Shown here one piece after another: positions 27,297 to 35,922 of a stretch of 64,000 bases of DNA. The stretch comes from Pseudarthrobacter sp. Fe7 (GTDB taxonomy: Bacteria > Actinomycetota > Actinomycetes > Actinomycetales > Micrococcaceae). The notes under the pieces were generated by a model. That model was not told where the DNA came from and made no database searches. It worked only from the letters and a program-made list of their open reading frames with translations. The number at the start of each line of letters is the position of its first letter. Position 1 is the first letter of the stretch. The translations under genes and the position numbers were made by a program. The DNA lies in contig CP099977.1 of assembly GCA_024372495.1 (NCBI GenBank), positions 558,001 to 622,000 on the forward strand. Direction: 5' to 3'.

Positions 27297-29696
27297 TTGA
27301 GCACGGACACCAGCACAGACGAGGGGCCGGGCACAACAGCGGGGGTGCACGTTGCCGATAGCCATGACCTGATCCGCGTCCAGGGCGCCCGGGAAAACAA
27401 CCTCAAGGACATCAGCCTGGAGCTGCCGAAGCGCCGCCTCACCGCGTTCACCGGGGTATCCGGCTCGGGCAAGAGCTCCCTGGTGTTCGCCACCATCGCC
27501 GCCGAATCCCAGCGGATGATCAACGAAACCTACAGCGCGTTCGTGCAGGGGTTCATGCCCAGCCTGGCCCGGCCTGACGTGGACCGGCTGGAGGGCCTGA
27601 CCACCGCCATCATCGTGGACCAGGAGCGCATGGGTGCCAACCCGCGCTCCACCGTGGGCACGGCCACCGATGCCAACGCCATGCTGCGGATCCTGTTCAG
27701 CCGCCTGGGGAAGCCCTATGTCGGGCCGCCGACGGCCTTCTCCTTCAACGTGCCCACCCGCAAGGCCAGCGGCATTATGAGCACGGAGAAAGGCGGCCGG
27801 GTGGAAAAGAACGTGGTGCGCCAGGTGACCTACCTGGGCGGCATGTGCCCGCGCTGTGAAGGCATGGGCAACATCAGCGACATTGACCGGACCGCCCTGT
27901 ACGACGACTCAAAGTCCCTCTCCGAGGGCGCGCTCACCGTTCCCGGCTACTCCATGGACGGCTGGTACGGCCGCCTGTTCGAGGGCATGGGTCTGCCCAT
28001 GGACAAACCAATCGCCAAGTTCACGCCGAAGCAGCTGGACACGATGCTGTACGCCGAGCCCACCAAGATCAAGGTGGAAGGCGTCAACCTCACGTTCGAA
28101 GGCGTCATCCCCAAGATCCAGAAGTCCATGCTCTCCAAGGACGTGGAGGCCATGCAGCCGCACGTGAAGCGCTTCGTGGAGCGTGCTGTCACGTTCGCCA
28201 CCTGCCCGGACTGCGGCGGCACGCGCTTGACCCCGGAAGTGCTCAACTCCAGGATCAACGGCAAGAACATCGCCGACCTCTGCACCATGCAGATCAGCGA
28301 CCTGGCGCAGTGGATCCGCGGACTGGACGAGCCGTCGGTCCGGCCGCTGCTCGCCGGGCTGCGGGACCTGCTGGATTCCTTCGCCGAGATCGGCCTTGGC
28401 TACCTGTCACTGGACCGTCCCGCCGGCACCCTCTCCGGCGGCGAGGCGCAGCGGACCAAGATGATCCGGCACTTGGGCTCCTCCCTCACGGATGTCACCT
28501 ACGTTTTCGATGAACCCAGCATCGGCCTGCACCCGCACGACATCGAGCGGATGAACACGCTCCTGCTGCAGCTGCGGGACAAAGGCAACACCGTCCTGGT
28601 GGTGGAACACAAGCCGGAGATGATTGCCATCGCCGACCACGTCGTCGACCTCGGCCCTAAAGCCGGAACCGGCGGCGGTGAGATCGTCTTCGAGGGCGAT
28701 GTGGACGGGCTGCGTTCCAGCGGCACCATCACCGGGCGGCACCTGGACGACCGGGCCCGCCTGAAGGATTCCGTCCGGACGGCCAGCGGTGCATTGGAGG
28801 TCCGCGGCGCCTCGACCAACAACCTGCGGGATGTGGACGTGGATGTGCCGCTGGGCGTGCTGTGCGTGGTGACGGGCGTGGCCGGGTCCGGCAAGAGCTC
28901 CCTTATCCACGGTTCGCTGGCCAAGCGGGAGGGCGTGATCGTGATCGACCAGGGTGCCATCAAGGGGTCCCGGCGGAGCAACCCGGCCACCTACACCGGC
29001 CTGCTGGAGCCCATCCGCAAGGCCTTCGCCAAGGCCAACGGCGTGAAACCGGCACTCTTCAGCTCCAACTCCGAGGGCGCGTGCCCCACCTGCAACGGCG
29101 CCGGCGTGATCTTCACCGAACTGGGCGTCATGGCCACGGTGGAGTCCACCTGCGAGGACTGCGAGGGGCGCCGCTTCCAGCCCGCCGTGCTTGAATATAC
29201 GCTCGGCGGCATGAATATTGCGGACGTGCTGGACATGTCAGTGGAGGCGGCGCTGGCATACTTCGCCGGGGGCGAAGCCAATACGCCCGGGGCGCACAAG
29301 GTCCTGGAACGCCTGGCAGATGTGGGCCTGGGTTACATCTCCCTGGGCCAGCCGCTGACCACCCTGTCCGGCGGCGAGCGCCAGCGGCTCAAGCTGGCCA
29401 CGCAGATGGCCGAATCCGGGGACGTGTACATCCTTGACGAACCCACCGTGGGCCTGCACCTGGCGGACGTCGAACAGCTGCTGGGACTGCTGGACCGGCT
29501 GGTTGATTCCGGGAAATCGGTCATCGTCATTGAGCATCACCAGGCCGTAATGGCCCACGGTGACTGGATCATCGACATCGGCCCGGGTGCAGGGCACGAC
29601 GGCGGTCGAATCGTTTTCGAGGGCACGCCTGCTGACCTGGTGGCCGGCCGGGCCACGCTCACCGGGCAGCACCTGGCGGCGTATGTAGGGGCCTGA
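27297..29696 (+). CDS. UvrA-like ABC ATPase (short UvrA2/drug-resistance type)
   Basis: A 799-residue protein with two ABC modules: Walker A GVSGSGKSSLVF near residue 53 and GVAGSGKSSLIHG near 529, signatures TLSGGEAQRTKMIRHLG (about 380) and TLSGGERQRLKLATQMA (about 688), Walker B VFDEPSIGLHPHD and ILDEPTVGLHLAD. Zinc-finger pairs are CPRCEG, CPDCGG, CPTCNG and CEDCEG. It is about 150 residues shorter than housekeeping UvrA, in line with UvrA2 or antibiotic self-resistance relatives. TTG 27297 follows GAAGGGCG. It probably binds damaged DNA or a drug-DNA complex. Confidence 0.88.
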   Translation: MSTDTSTDEGPGTTAGVHVADSHDLIRVQGARENNLKDISLELPKRRLTAFTGVSGSGKSSLVFATIAAESQRMINETYSAFVQGFMPSLARPDVDRLEGLTTAIIVDQERMGANPRSTVGTATDANAMLRILFSRLGKPYVGPPTAFSFNVPTRKASGIMSTEKGGRVEKNVVRQVTYLGGMCPRCEGMGNISDIDRTALYDDSKSLSEGALTVPGYSMDGWYGRLFEGMGLPMDKPIAKFTPKQLDTMLYAEPTKIKVEGVNLTFEGVIPKIQKSMLSKDVEAMQPHVKRFVERAVTFATCPDCGGTRLTPEVLNSRINGKNIADLCTMQISDLAQWIRGLDEPSVRPLLAGLRDLLDSFAEIGLGYLSLDRPAGTLSGGEAQRTKMIRHLGSSLTDVTYVFDEPSIGLHPHDIERMNTLLLQLRDKGNTVLVVEHKPEMIAIADHVVDLGPKAGTGGGEIVFEGDVDGLRSSGTITGRHLDDRARLKDSVRTASGALEVRGASTNNLRDVDVDVPLGVLCVVTGVAGSGKSSLIHGSLAKREGVIVIDQGAIKGSRRSNPATYTGLLEPIRKAFAKANGVKPALFSSNSEGACPTCNGAGVIFTELGVMATVESTCEDCEGRRFQPAVLEYTLGGMNIADVLDMSVEAALAYFAGGEANTPGAHKVLERLADVGLGYISLGQPLTTLSGGERQRLKLATQMAESGDVYILDEPTVGLHLADVEQLLGLLDRLVDSGKSVIVIEHHQAVMAHGDWIIDIGPGAGHDGGRIVFEGTPADLVAGRATLTGQHLAAYVGA

Positions 29697-29725
29697 CGCG
29701 GATGGTCAGGCCCGCGGCGGCCTGC

Positions 29726-30700
29726 TCAGCGGCGGCCGGGCAGCTGGCCGAGGAATGACACGGTGGCTGCCGCGGTTTGCTGTTGCGCCGCCGTCCGGCT
29801 GATGCCGGGCTCGCCGTCGCCCGGCTGGGTGCCGTAGTCACCGAAGAACGCGTGCACCCCGCCCTGGACGGCGATGAACTCCGTGTCCACGGGCAGCAGG
29901 TCGCGGGAGGCCGCGATTTTGGCCGGGGTGCTAAGTCCGTCCGCGGTGCCGGAAACGGACAGGACCGGGAGACCGGCCCGGCCGCGCAGGGAGTCCACCG
30001 GGTAGGAGCCGTAGAGCACCAGCCCGCTCACGTCGGTGTTGTTGAGCGCAAACGAGGAGGCTGACACGCCGCCCAGGGAGTGGCCGCCCACCGCCCAGGT
30101 GGTGATGTCCGGGTTGTTCCCGATGGCGCCGCGGGCCTGGTTGCCATCTAGGAGGCTGAGGCCGAGTGGCTCCTTCAGGATGACCACGCGGTAGCCGGTA
30201 CCGACCACGGGGGCCAGGATGTCCTGGTAAGCCCGGGCGTCCACGCGCGCGCCGGGGTAGAACACCAGCCCCTTGGTGGTGGGGCTTCCCTCGGGTGACA
30301 TGGTGAGGGCGGTGTCTGTCTCGGTGACCGTGAAGTCCGACGCCGGACCCGCCTCCGCCGTCGCGCCGGGCTGGTAGGTAAAGGGGTTGAGCCAGGCGAG
30401 CCCGGCAGCGAGCGCCAGGACAACCAGCCGGCCGGTCCAGGCAGCCACAGCCCGGACCCGGGAGCGGGGCCGGGGAGCATCCCGTCGGAGCCAAAGCAGG
30501 ACCGCCCACGCCACGCCGGCGGCGGCAGCCGCCAGCAGGATTCCCGGCAGCAGGGGGTGGCCGCCCAGGACGGCCGGGTTCCCGGCAAGCATCCATACCG
30601 CCACCCACGCGAGTGCTGCAGCGCACGCCGCCGAGGCCCAGAAGATGGCGCTGCGCTTCCGGGGCGGTGCGGTGGTTTCCCTAAGGGAAGATTCGTCCAT
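29726..30700 (-). CDS. Membrane-anchored alpha/beta hydrolase
   Basis: A 324-residue protein with three N-terminal hydrophobic segments (residues about 17-115) followed by an external alpha/beta hydrolase domain. The nucleophile elbow is GGHSLGG at about 218, and YGSYPVDSL and VHAFFGDYG supply the Asp and His region. The fold matches the alpha/beta-hydrolase 5 type (KGLVFYPGARVDARAYQDIL). Substrate unknown; a lipid or ester hydrolase at the cell surface is likely. Convergent with the UvrA-like gene (30 bases apart). Confidence 0.8.
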   Translation of the reverse strand: MDESSLRETTAPPRKRSAIFWASAACAAALAWVAVWMLAGNPAVLGGHPLLPGILLAAAAAGVAWAVLLWLRRDAPRPRSRVRAVAAWTGRLVVLALAAGLAWLNPFTYQPGATAEAGPASDFTVTETDTALTMSPEGSPTTKGLVFYPGARVDARAYQDILAPVVGTGYRVVILKEPLGLSLLDGNQARGAIGNNPDITTWAVGGHSLGGVSASSFALNNTDVSGLVLYGSYPVDSLRGRAGLPVLSVSGTADGLSTPAKIAASRDLLPVDTEFIAVQGGVHAFFGDYGTQPGDGEPGISRTAAQQQTAAATVSFLGQLPGRR

Positions 30701-30762
30701 GGTTTCCTGATCCTTCCACCGGACGGCGGGATTTCAATGTCGGCCTGCCCTACGCTGGCCGT

Positions 30763-31336
30763 ATGTCCGAATACTTCCGGTACGACGTCGAGATCCTGCA
30801 CCTGCTGGTCTCCCCGGCGCACGCCTTTTTTGGCCGGGCCAAGGAGGGGGCCGCCGACGTTCCCACCACTGATGCTGAACAGGCGGAGGTGGTGGCCGGC
30901 AAGGGCATCGTGGGTGACCGGTTCTTCGGCAAGGCCGCACACATGGATGCGGCGGTGACCCTTTTCGCGGTCGAGTCCCTGGAAGCCATCGCCGGCGAGC
31001 CTGGGCACCGCACCGTTCGATCCCCTGCTGACCCGCCGGAACGTAGTGCTCCGCGGCGCGCAGCTGGCCCCGCTGCTGGGGCAGGACTTCACGCTGGAAT
31101 CCGGCGGGTCCTCGGTTTCCCTGCACGGCGGCCGGCACGCCCAGCCCTGCGCATGGATGAACGAAATGCTCGCCCCCGGCGCCCACCCAGCCATGCGCGG
31201 CCGCGGCGGCATCCGCTGCCAGGCCCTCTCCACAGGACTCCTTCACCGCGGCCCCGCCGTGCTGGTCAGCCCGGTGCCGCTGGACCCGGGGAAGGCCGGC
31301 GAGGCGAGCCTGCTGCGCCCGTCCCGGCTGCCGTAG
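30763..31336 (+). CDS. MOSC-domain protein (one-base frameshift)
   Basis: A molybdenum-cofactor sulfurase C-terminal (MOSC) domain protein. Typical elements are GIVGDRFFGKAAHMDAAVTL, then TRRNVVLRGAQLAPLLGQDF and MRGRGGIRCQAL with the conserved Cys. The frame breaks near 31000 (GAGCCTGG for GAGCTGG); the corrected join reads IAGELGTAPFDPLLTRRN and the protein is 190 residues. MOSC proteins bind molybdenum cofactor or act in sulfur transfer and detoxification. Divergent from the alpha/beta hydrolase (62-base gap). Confidence 0.82.
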
Positions 31337-31366
31337 GAAGACGCAGTCTAAGGTAGACGCACGACG

Positions 31367-31467
31367 GCGTCACGCACGGCACTTTTTCGGGCCGCCTGAG
31401 GCGGGGAAGCCCCGGAAACCGGGGGCCCGCAGTCGTGCTTTGCCTGAAACCGTGCCCTGCGTGACGC
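31367..31467. repeat. Structured inverted-repeat element between convergent genes
   Basis: Arms GCGTCACGCACGGCAC (31367-31382) and GTGCCCTGCGTGACGC (31452-31467) pair with one mismatch across a 69-base centre that itself contains nested GC-rich repeats (CGGGCC and GGCCCG, GCCTGAGGC). It lies between the convergent MOSC and dehydrogenase genes. It may be a bidirectional terminator or a small mobile-type palindromic element. No second copy was noticed in the window. Confidence 0.6.
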
Positions 31468-31487
31468 AAGCAGGCCGAACCACCCTC

Positions 31488-32360
31488 CTACCGGCTGGCG
31501 TAGTAGGCGGCAGCCATGTCCTGCTTGTCGCGGCCCTGCCCTGCCACCCGGTCCAGCCTGGCGGCGAAGGCTTCGGCCCCGTCAAGCTTCAGGCCCTGTC
31601 CGGCGGCCGCATCGACAATGAGGTGGGCGTCCTTGCGCGCGGTGTCCACCGCGAAGGATGCCGGCTCCAGGCCTTGGCCTGTGATGAGGCCCATCTTGGT
31701 CCGCAGGTAGGGAAGGTCCAGGCCGCCGCCGTCGAGCACGCCGAGGAACTGCTGCGGGTCGACGTCGAGCGCCTCAGCCAAGGCAACCACCTCGCCGGCG
31801 GCATTGGAGGCAGCGATGACCCAGCTGTTCACCACGAGTTTCAGCCGTGTGGCGGACCCTGCGGCGGCATCCTGCCCGGTCCAGATGGTCCGGGCGCCAA
31901 TCGCATCGAGGACCGGCGCAACGCGCGGGCGCAGGGCATCGGGGGCGGCCGCCAGTACCAGAAGCTGGCCGGCTTCGGCCGGGGCGCGGGTACCGGACAC
32001 GGGCGCCTCCACGAGGTCCAGGCCAACGTCGCCGGCCAGGGCTGCCAGCACGGGCACATCACGCACGCCCACCGTGGTGGACTGGACCCAGGCCGCGCCG
32101 GCCCGGATGCCGGGGGCTGCCGCCCGGATGACTTCTTCCACCGCGGCGGCGTCGTAGAGCATGGTCAGGACCACGTCGGCCGCCTCGACTGCGTTGGCAG
32201 GGTCTGTGGCGCGCCGCGCACCGTCAGCAGCCAGGGGTTCCGTTTTGGCCGCGTCCCGGTTCCACACCGCTACGTCATGGCCGGCCCGCAGGAGGTTCCG
32301 GGCCATGGCCGCTCCCATGATTCCCGTCCCGAGCACGGCGACTTTGAGCTTGGTATCCAT
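31488..32360 (-). CDS. NAD(P)-dependent beta-hydroxyacid dehydrogenase (3-hydroxyisobutyrate type)
   Basis: A 290-residue enzyme. The N-terminal Rossmann motif VAVLGTGIMGAAMARNLLRAG is cut as GTGIMG at about residue 10; the substrate loop APVSGTRAPAEAGQL (about 120) and the catalytic Lys region ATRLKLVVNSW (about 168) follow. It oxidises a 3-hydroxy acid such as 3-hydroxyisobutyrate or tartronate semialdehyde-type substrates; the exact one is unknown. ATG 32360 has AGGAG 8 bases upstream, which rules out longer starts. Confidence 0.87.
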   Translation of the reverse strand: MDTKLKVAVLGTGIMGAAMARNLLRAGHDVAVWNRDAAKTEPLAADGARRATDPANAVEAADVVLTMLYDAAAVEEVIRAAAPGIRAGAAWVQSTTVGVRDVPVLAALAGDVGLDLVEAPVSGTRAPAEAGQLLVLAAAPDALRPRVAPVLDAIGARTIWTGQDAAAGSATRLKLVVNSWVIAASNAAGEVVALAEALDVDPQQFLGVLDGGGLDLPYLRTKMGLITGQGLEPASFAVDTARKDAHLIVDAAAGQGLKLDGAEAFAARLDRVAGQGRDKQDMAAAYYASR

Positions 32361-32498
32361 CGAGTCATTCTCCTGGCTGCGTTGAGGTCTGGCGTGTACC
32401 CATTCAACGTCTCCATGATTCCCCGACTTATTCAAGCGCAGGCACTTCGGCATGCACGCTCCGGCGGAATGTCGGCGCCCCGACCTAGACTCGTACCC

Positions 32499-32760
32499 AT
32501 GAGCGACAGCAACCAGGAAACAATCGGCAGCCTCCGAACCGGAACCGAACGCAGGCCTCAACAGGGACCCGGAGGACTGGGTGACCGGGGATGAACCCAT
32601 GACGGCGGCACAGCGCAGCTACCTCGATACCCTTGCGCGGGAGGCTGGGGAGGAACTTCCGGCAGACCTGAGCAAGGCGGAGGCATCAAAGCACATCGAC
32701 CGGCTGCAGCAGCGCAGCAACCGGGTGGGCGGCGACGGGGACACCAGCGCCGGCAGCTAG
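32499..32760 (+). CDS. DUF3072 protein (one-base frameshift)
   Basis: A short acidic protein. After a frame break near 32557 it reads LNRDPEDWVTGDEPMTAAQR and SYLDTLAREAGEELPADLSK, the DUF3072 pattern. Removing one base in AGGCCTC gives 86 residues. DUF3072 is a small actinobacterial family of unknown function; the conserved helix with LPADLSKAEASKHIDRL is visible. The indel is close in type to the recurrent AGCTG change but not identical. ATG 32499 lies 138 bases from the divergent dehydrogenase. Confidence 0.75.
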
Positions 32761-32786
32761 CCGCAGACGGGCTGGAGAAGAGCCCC

Positions 32787-32990
32787 CTACCAGGCCTGGT
32801 GTTCGCGGGTGAGGCCGAAGGGGACCGTGTCACTGAGGTCCACAGTGAACTTGTCGACGCCATGCCGGGTCACCAGGATGCCGTGGCGGCTGCCAGTGAG
32901 AGCGTGGGCCTTGGCGGCTGCGACGGCGGCGTCGAGCTCAGTGTCCATGCTGTGGCGGTCGGAGACGGTGATGGTCACGGGGAAGTTCAT
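32787..32990 (-). CDS. Small conserved protein, paralogue of the 14990-15211 gene
   Basis: A 67-residue protein starting MNFPVTITVSDRHSMDTELD. It shares the entire core with the gene at 14990: SMDxxLDAAVA, HALxGxRxGILxTR and FTVxLSxxVPxGLTxE. It lacks the first few residues of the other. Convergent with DUF3072 (26-base gap). Function unknown. Confidence 0.72.
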   Translation of the reverse strand: MNFPVTITVSDRHSMDTELDAAVAAAKAHALTGSRHGILVTRHGVDKFTVDLSDTVPFGLTREHQAW

Positions 32991-33291
32991 GGATGTTGCC
33001 TGTGTCTTTCAAGGGGTGGGTGGGCATACGCCGCCCGCGCTCCCCTGGCTGCATGGGCGGCTGGGCACGTCCGTGCCTCGAACCATGGTGCCCGAGGTTG
33101 AAAGTGCCAGCAACTTTAGATAAATGACGCAGGTCAGGGCCTTGCGCCCCTCACTTTGTCCTGACAATTTATGGCCGCGAGGCGCCGTCAATTAGAGTTG
33201 GACAGGAGTGGAAGCCGGTTTTCAAGGCTTCCGACTGCCCCTGAAGCCCGCCTCGCGGCCTGACCCGAGCCATTTTGCGCGACCGCTGACT
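32991..33291. other. Intergenic region before the glycosyltransferases
   Basis: About 300 bases. AATTAGAGT at 33190-33198 contains a possible -10 box (TAGAGT), which would place a transcript start near the alternative GTG 33208. No other gene is seen. Confidence 0.35.
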
Positions 33292-34635
33292 GTGCAACGA
33301 CCTGACAAGGATTCCGACATTTCCACCGACGCTCTCTTCGGCAATCTGACCAGGATCCGCAACGTCATCCTCCCCACCCCCGTGCGGACCGGACTGAACA
33401 CCGGCCGGGGCCTGCTGGGCGGCTTCATTGTGGTCCACCTGGTCTTCCTGGTCTTCGCGGCATCGCTCTCTTTGCGCGGCGAAGCGTTCAGCGACACCTT
33501 CATCTACCGCGACTGGGCCATGGCGGGCTTCAACGACGCCAACCTCCGGAGCGGTCCCAGCCCCTGGGTCTACCCCATCCTGGCCCTGATCCCCATGGCC
33601 ATCGCGGGCCTGGCAGGCCCTGGACCCTTCTTCTTCATCTGGGTCCTCATGACCACATTGCTCAACGGCTGGGCGCTGCTGAAACTCACCGAACGCGGCC
33701 GCAGCACCAACGCCATCCCCGCCGGCTGGTGGTGGCTGGTGTTCACCTTCCTGATGGGCTGGCTCGGATTTGCCCGGGTGGACGGCCTCACCGCCCCTCT
33801 GGTCCTGGTGGCCCTCGCGTACGGGGTCAAGCGCCCCTTCATTGCCTCGGTCCTGCTGGCCATCGGCACCTGGGTGAAGGTCTGGCCCGCGGCGATCATG
33901 CTGGCCCTCTTCGCCGTCGTCAGGAACCGCCTGCTGGTGGTGCTGGCAGGAATCGCGGCGACGGCGGGGGTCGTTGCGCTGGGAGCGGCACTGGGCAGCG
34001 TCCCCAAGCTGCTGAACTTCCTCACCCAGCAGGGCGACCGCGGCATGCGCCTCGAAGCCACGTTCACCACCCCCTGGCTCTGGCTCTCCGTCCTGAACGC
34101 GGGAGGCTCCCGCATGTACATGAACACGGACATCAACTCGATGCAGGTGGACGGGCCGGGCACCGCCACCATGTCCGTCCTGATGCAGCCGCTCCTGGTC
34201 CTGGCTGCCCTGCTGGTGGCCGGACTGGCGTTCTGGGCCCTGCATAACGGTAAACAGCACAAGGTGGCCGGCGGCGTGGACCGCACGGAACTGCTCCTGG
34301 CCGGTGCCCTCGCCCTCGCCGCCGCCTTTGTGGTCTTCAACAAGGTGGGCTCCCCGCAGTTCATGGTGTGGCTGGGCCCCGCCGTCGCCGTCGGCCTGGC
34401 GCACAGCTGGCGTGAATGGCGCGTCCCGGCGCTGATGCTGATCGCCATCGCCGTGGCCACCTACTTCATCTATCCGCTCTTCTACGACGCCCTCAGCCAC
34501 AACAACCCGTGGATGGCGCTGGTGCTGACCATCCGCAACGTCCTGCTGGTGGTCCTGTTCCTGTGGAGCGTCCGGCGCCTGTACTCGCTGGGCAAGAAGA
34601 CCTCCGCACCCGCCCCCGCGCTCAAGGAGACCTAA
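33292..34635 (+). CDS. GT87-like (DUF2029-type) membrane glycosyltransferase, copy A
   Basis: A 447-residue polytopic protein with about ten hydrophobic segments. It resembles polyprenol-phosphate-mannose-dependent GT-C transferases: the first loop carries acidic residues (RGEAFSDTFIYRDWAMAGFN) where GT-C catalytic Asp residues sit, and GTWVKVWPAA is a family element. GTG 33292 is chosen because the next gene's N-terminus aligns from its IST residues; GTG 33208 would add 28 residues. It is followed by a paralogue with the same layout. Likely role: adding mannose or another sugar to a cell-envelope glycan on the outer face. Confidence 0.75.
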   Translation: MQRPDKDSDISTDALFGNLTRIRNVILPTPVRTGLNTGRGLLGGFIVVHLVFLVFAASLSLRGEAFSDTFIYRDWAMAGFNDANLRSGPSPWVYPILALIPMAIAGLAGPGPFFFIWVLMTTLLNGWALLKLTERGRSTNAIPAGWWWLVFTFLMGWLGFARVDGLTAPLVLVALAYGVKRPFIASVLLAIGTWVKVWPAAIMLALFAVVRNRLLVVLAGIAATAGVVALGAALGSVPKLLNFLTQQGDRGMRLEATFTTPWLWLSVLNAGGSRMYMNTDINSMQVDGPGTATMSVLMQPLLVLAALLVAGLAFWALHNGKQHKVAGGVDRTELLLAGALALAAAFVVFNKVGSPQFMVWLGPAVAVGLAHSWREWRVPALMLIAIAVATYFIYPLFYDALSHNNPWMALVLTIRNVLLVVLFLWSVRRLYSLGKKTSAPAPALKET

Positions 34636-34636
34636 G

Positions 34637-35922
34637 ATTTCCACGAGGTTCTTCGACCGCCTGGTGGCCGTCCGCACCAAACTGCTCCCGGCAAAAGTGG
34701 TGGACTGGTTCGCCCGCCCGTCCAGCGTCTGGTGGGGCTTCGCCGTCGTCCATCTGTACTTCCTGGGCTGGATGGCGTCCTTCTTCCTGAACGGCGAAAC
34801 GTTCAGCGACACCGAGCAGTACCGGCAGTGGGCCATGGCCGGGTACAACCCGGCGGACCTGACCGGCAAGATCAGCCCCTGGGTCTACCCCGTGCTGGCG
34901 CAGATCCCCATCTTCCTCGCGAACATCGCCGGACCAAGCCTCTACCTGCTGGTCTGGTTCCTGATCATTACCGCGCTGAACGCCGTCGGCCTGCTCTACC
35001 TCACCCGCGGTCCGCGGAAGGTGACGGGCGTTGCGCCTGCGTGGTGGTGGCTGTTCTTCACGGTCTTCATGGGCTACCTCAGCTTCGCGCGGGTGGAAGG
35101 CATCACGGCCCCGGTCGTGCTGATCGCCTTGCTCTACGCGGCCGAGCGGCCGGTGGTGGCGGGCGTCCTGCTCAGCGTCGCCACGTGGATCAAGGTGTGG
35201 CCCGCCGCAGTCCTGGTGCCGATCGTCATCGCCAGCCACAAGCGGATCCAGGTGGTGCTCGCCGGCGCCGCCGTCACCGCCGTCGTGGGCCTGGGCACGT
35301 GGCTGACCGGCGGGCTGCCGCACATCATGGACTTCCTCCTCAACCAGGGCGAACGCGGCATGCAGGCTCGAGGCCACCTTCTCCACGCCCTGGGTCTGGC
35401 TGAGCGTGTTCCACATCGCCGGGTCCAGGATGGCTGACAACACGGCCATCAACTCCACCGAGGTCTACGGCCCGGGCGCCGGCACCGCGGCGTTCCTGAT
35501 GCAGCCGCTGCTGGTCCTGGCGGCCATCACGGCGGCCATCCTGCTGGTGCGGGCCATGCGTCGCGGCGCCGAACGGGAGGAGCTGTTCCTCGAAGGCTCG
35601 CTCATGATGGTCACCGCGTTTATCGTCTTCAACAAGGTGGGCTCGCCGCAGTTCATCATCTGGCTGGCGCCTGTGATTATCGCCGGCCTGGCGCATGACT
35701 GGGACCGTTGGAAGGTGCCGGCAGCCCTGCTGATGGGCATCGCCATGACCACGTTCGTGATCTACCCGTTGTTCTACACGCCGCTGATCCACGCCCACCC
35801 GGTCATGGCGGCCATCCTGACCACCCGCAACGTGCTCCTGGTGGTGCTGCTGTGGTGGTCGGTCAAGCGCACGGCGGAGCCTGGGCCGGAAGGCCTCGGC
35901 GCAGGTGCCGGCCGGAGCCTAG
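34637..35922 (+). CDS. GT87-like membrane glycosyltransferase, copy B (two one-base indels, ATT start?)
   Basis: A tandem paralogue of copy A (FSDTEQYRQWAMAGYN; WWWLFFTVFMGYLSFARVEG; ATWIKVWPAA). Indels occur near 35366 (CAGGCTC for CAGCTC) and 35880 (GAGCCTGG for GAGCTGG). Corrected, it joins QLEATFSTPWVWLSVFH and ends RKASAQVPAGA at TAG 35920-35922, 427 residues. The best ribosome site (AAGGAG, 34624-34629) is 7 bases before an ATT at 34637, exactly where copy A aligns; GTG 34664 is the nearest usual start but has no ribosome site. The stop overlaps that of the convergent mptB gene. Confidence 0.78.

Noticed and set aside
33169..34869. A 566-codon antisense open frame
   Set aside because: It lies opposite a clear membrane glycosyltransferase and shows only shadow composition.
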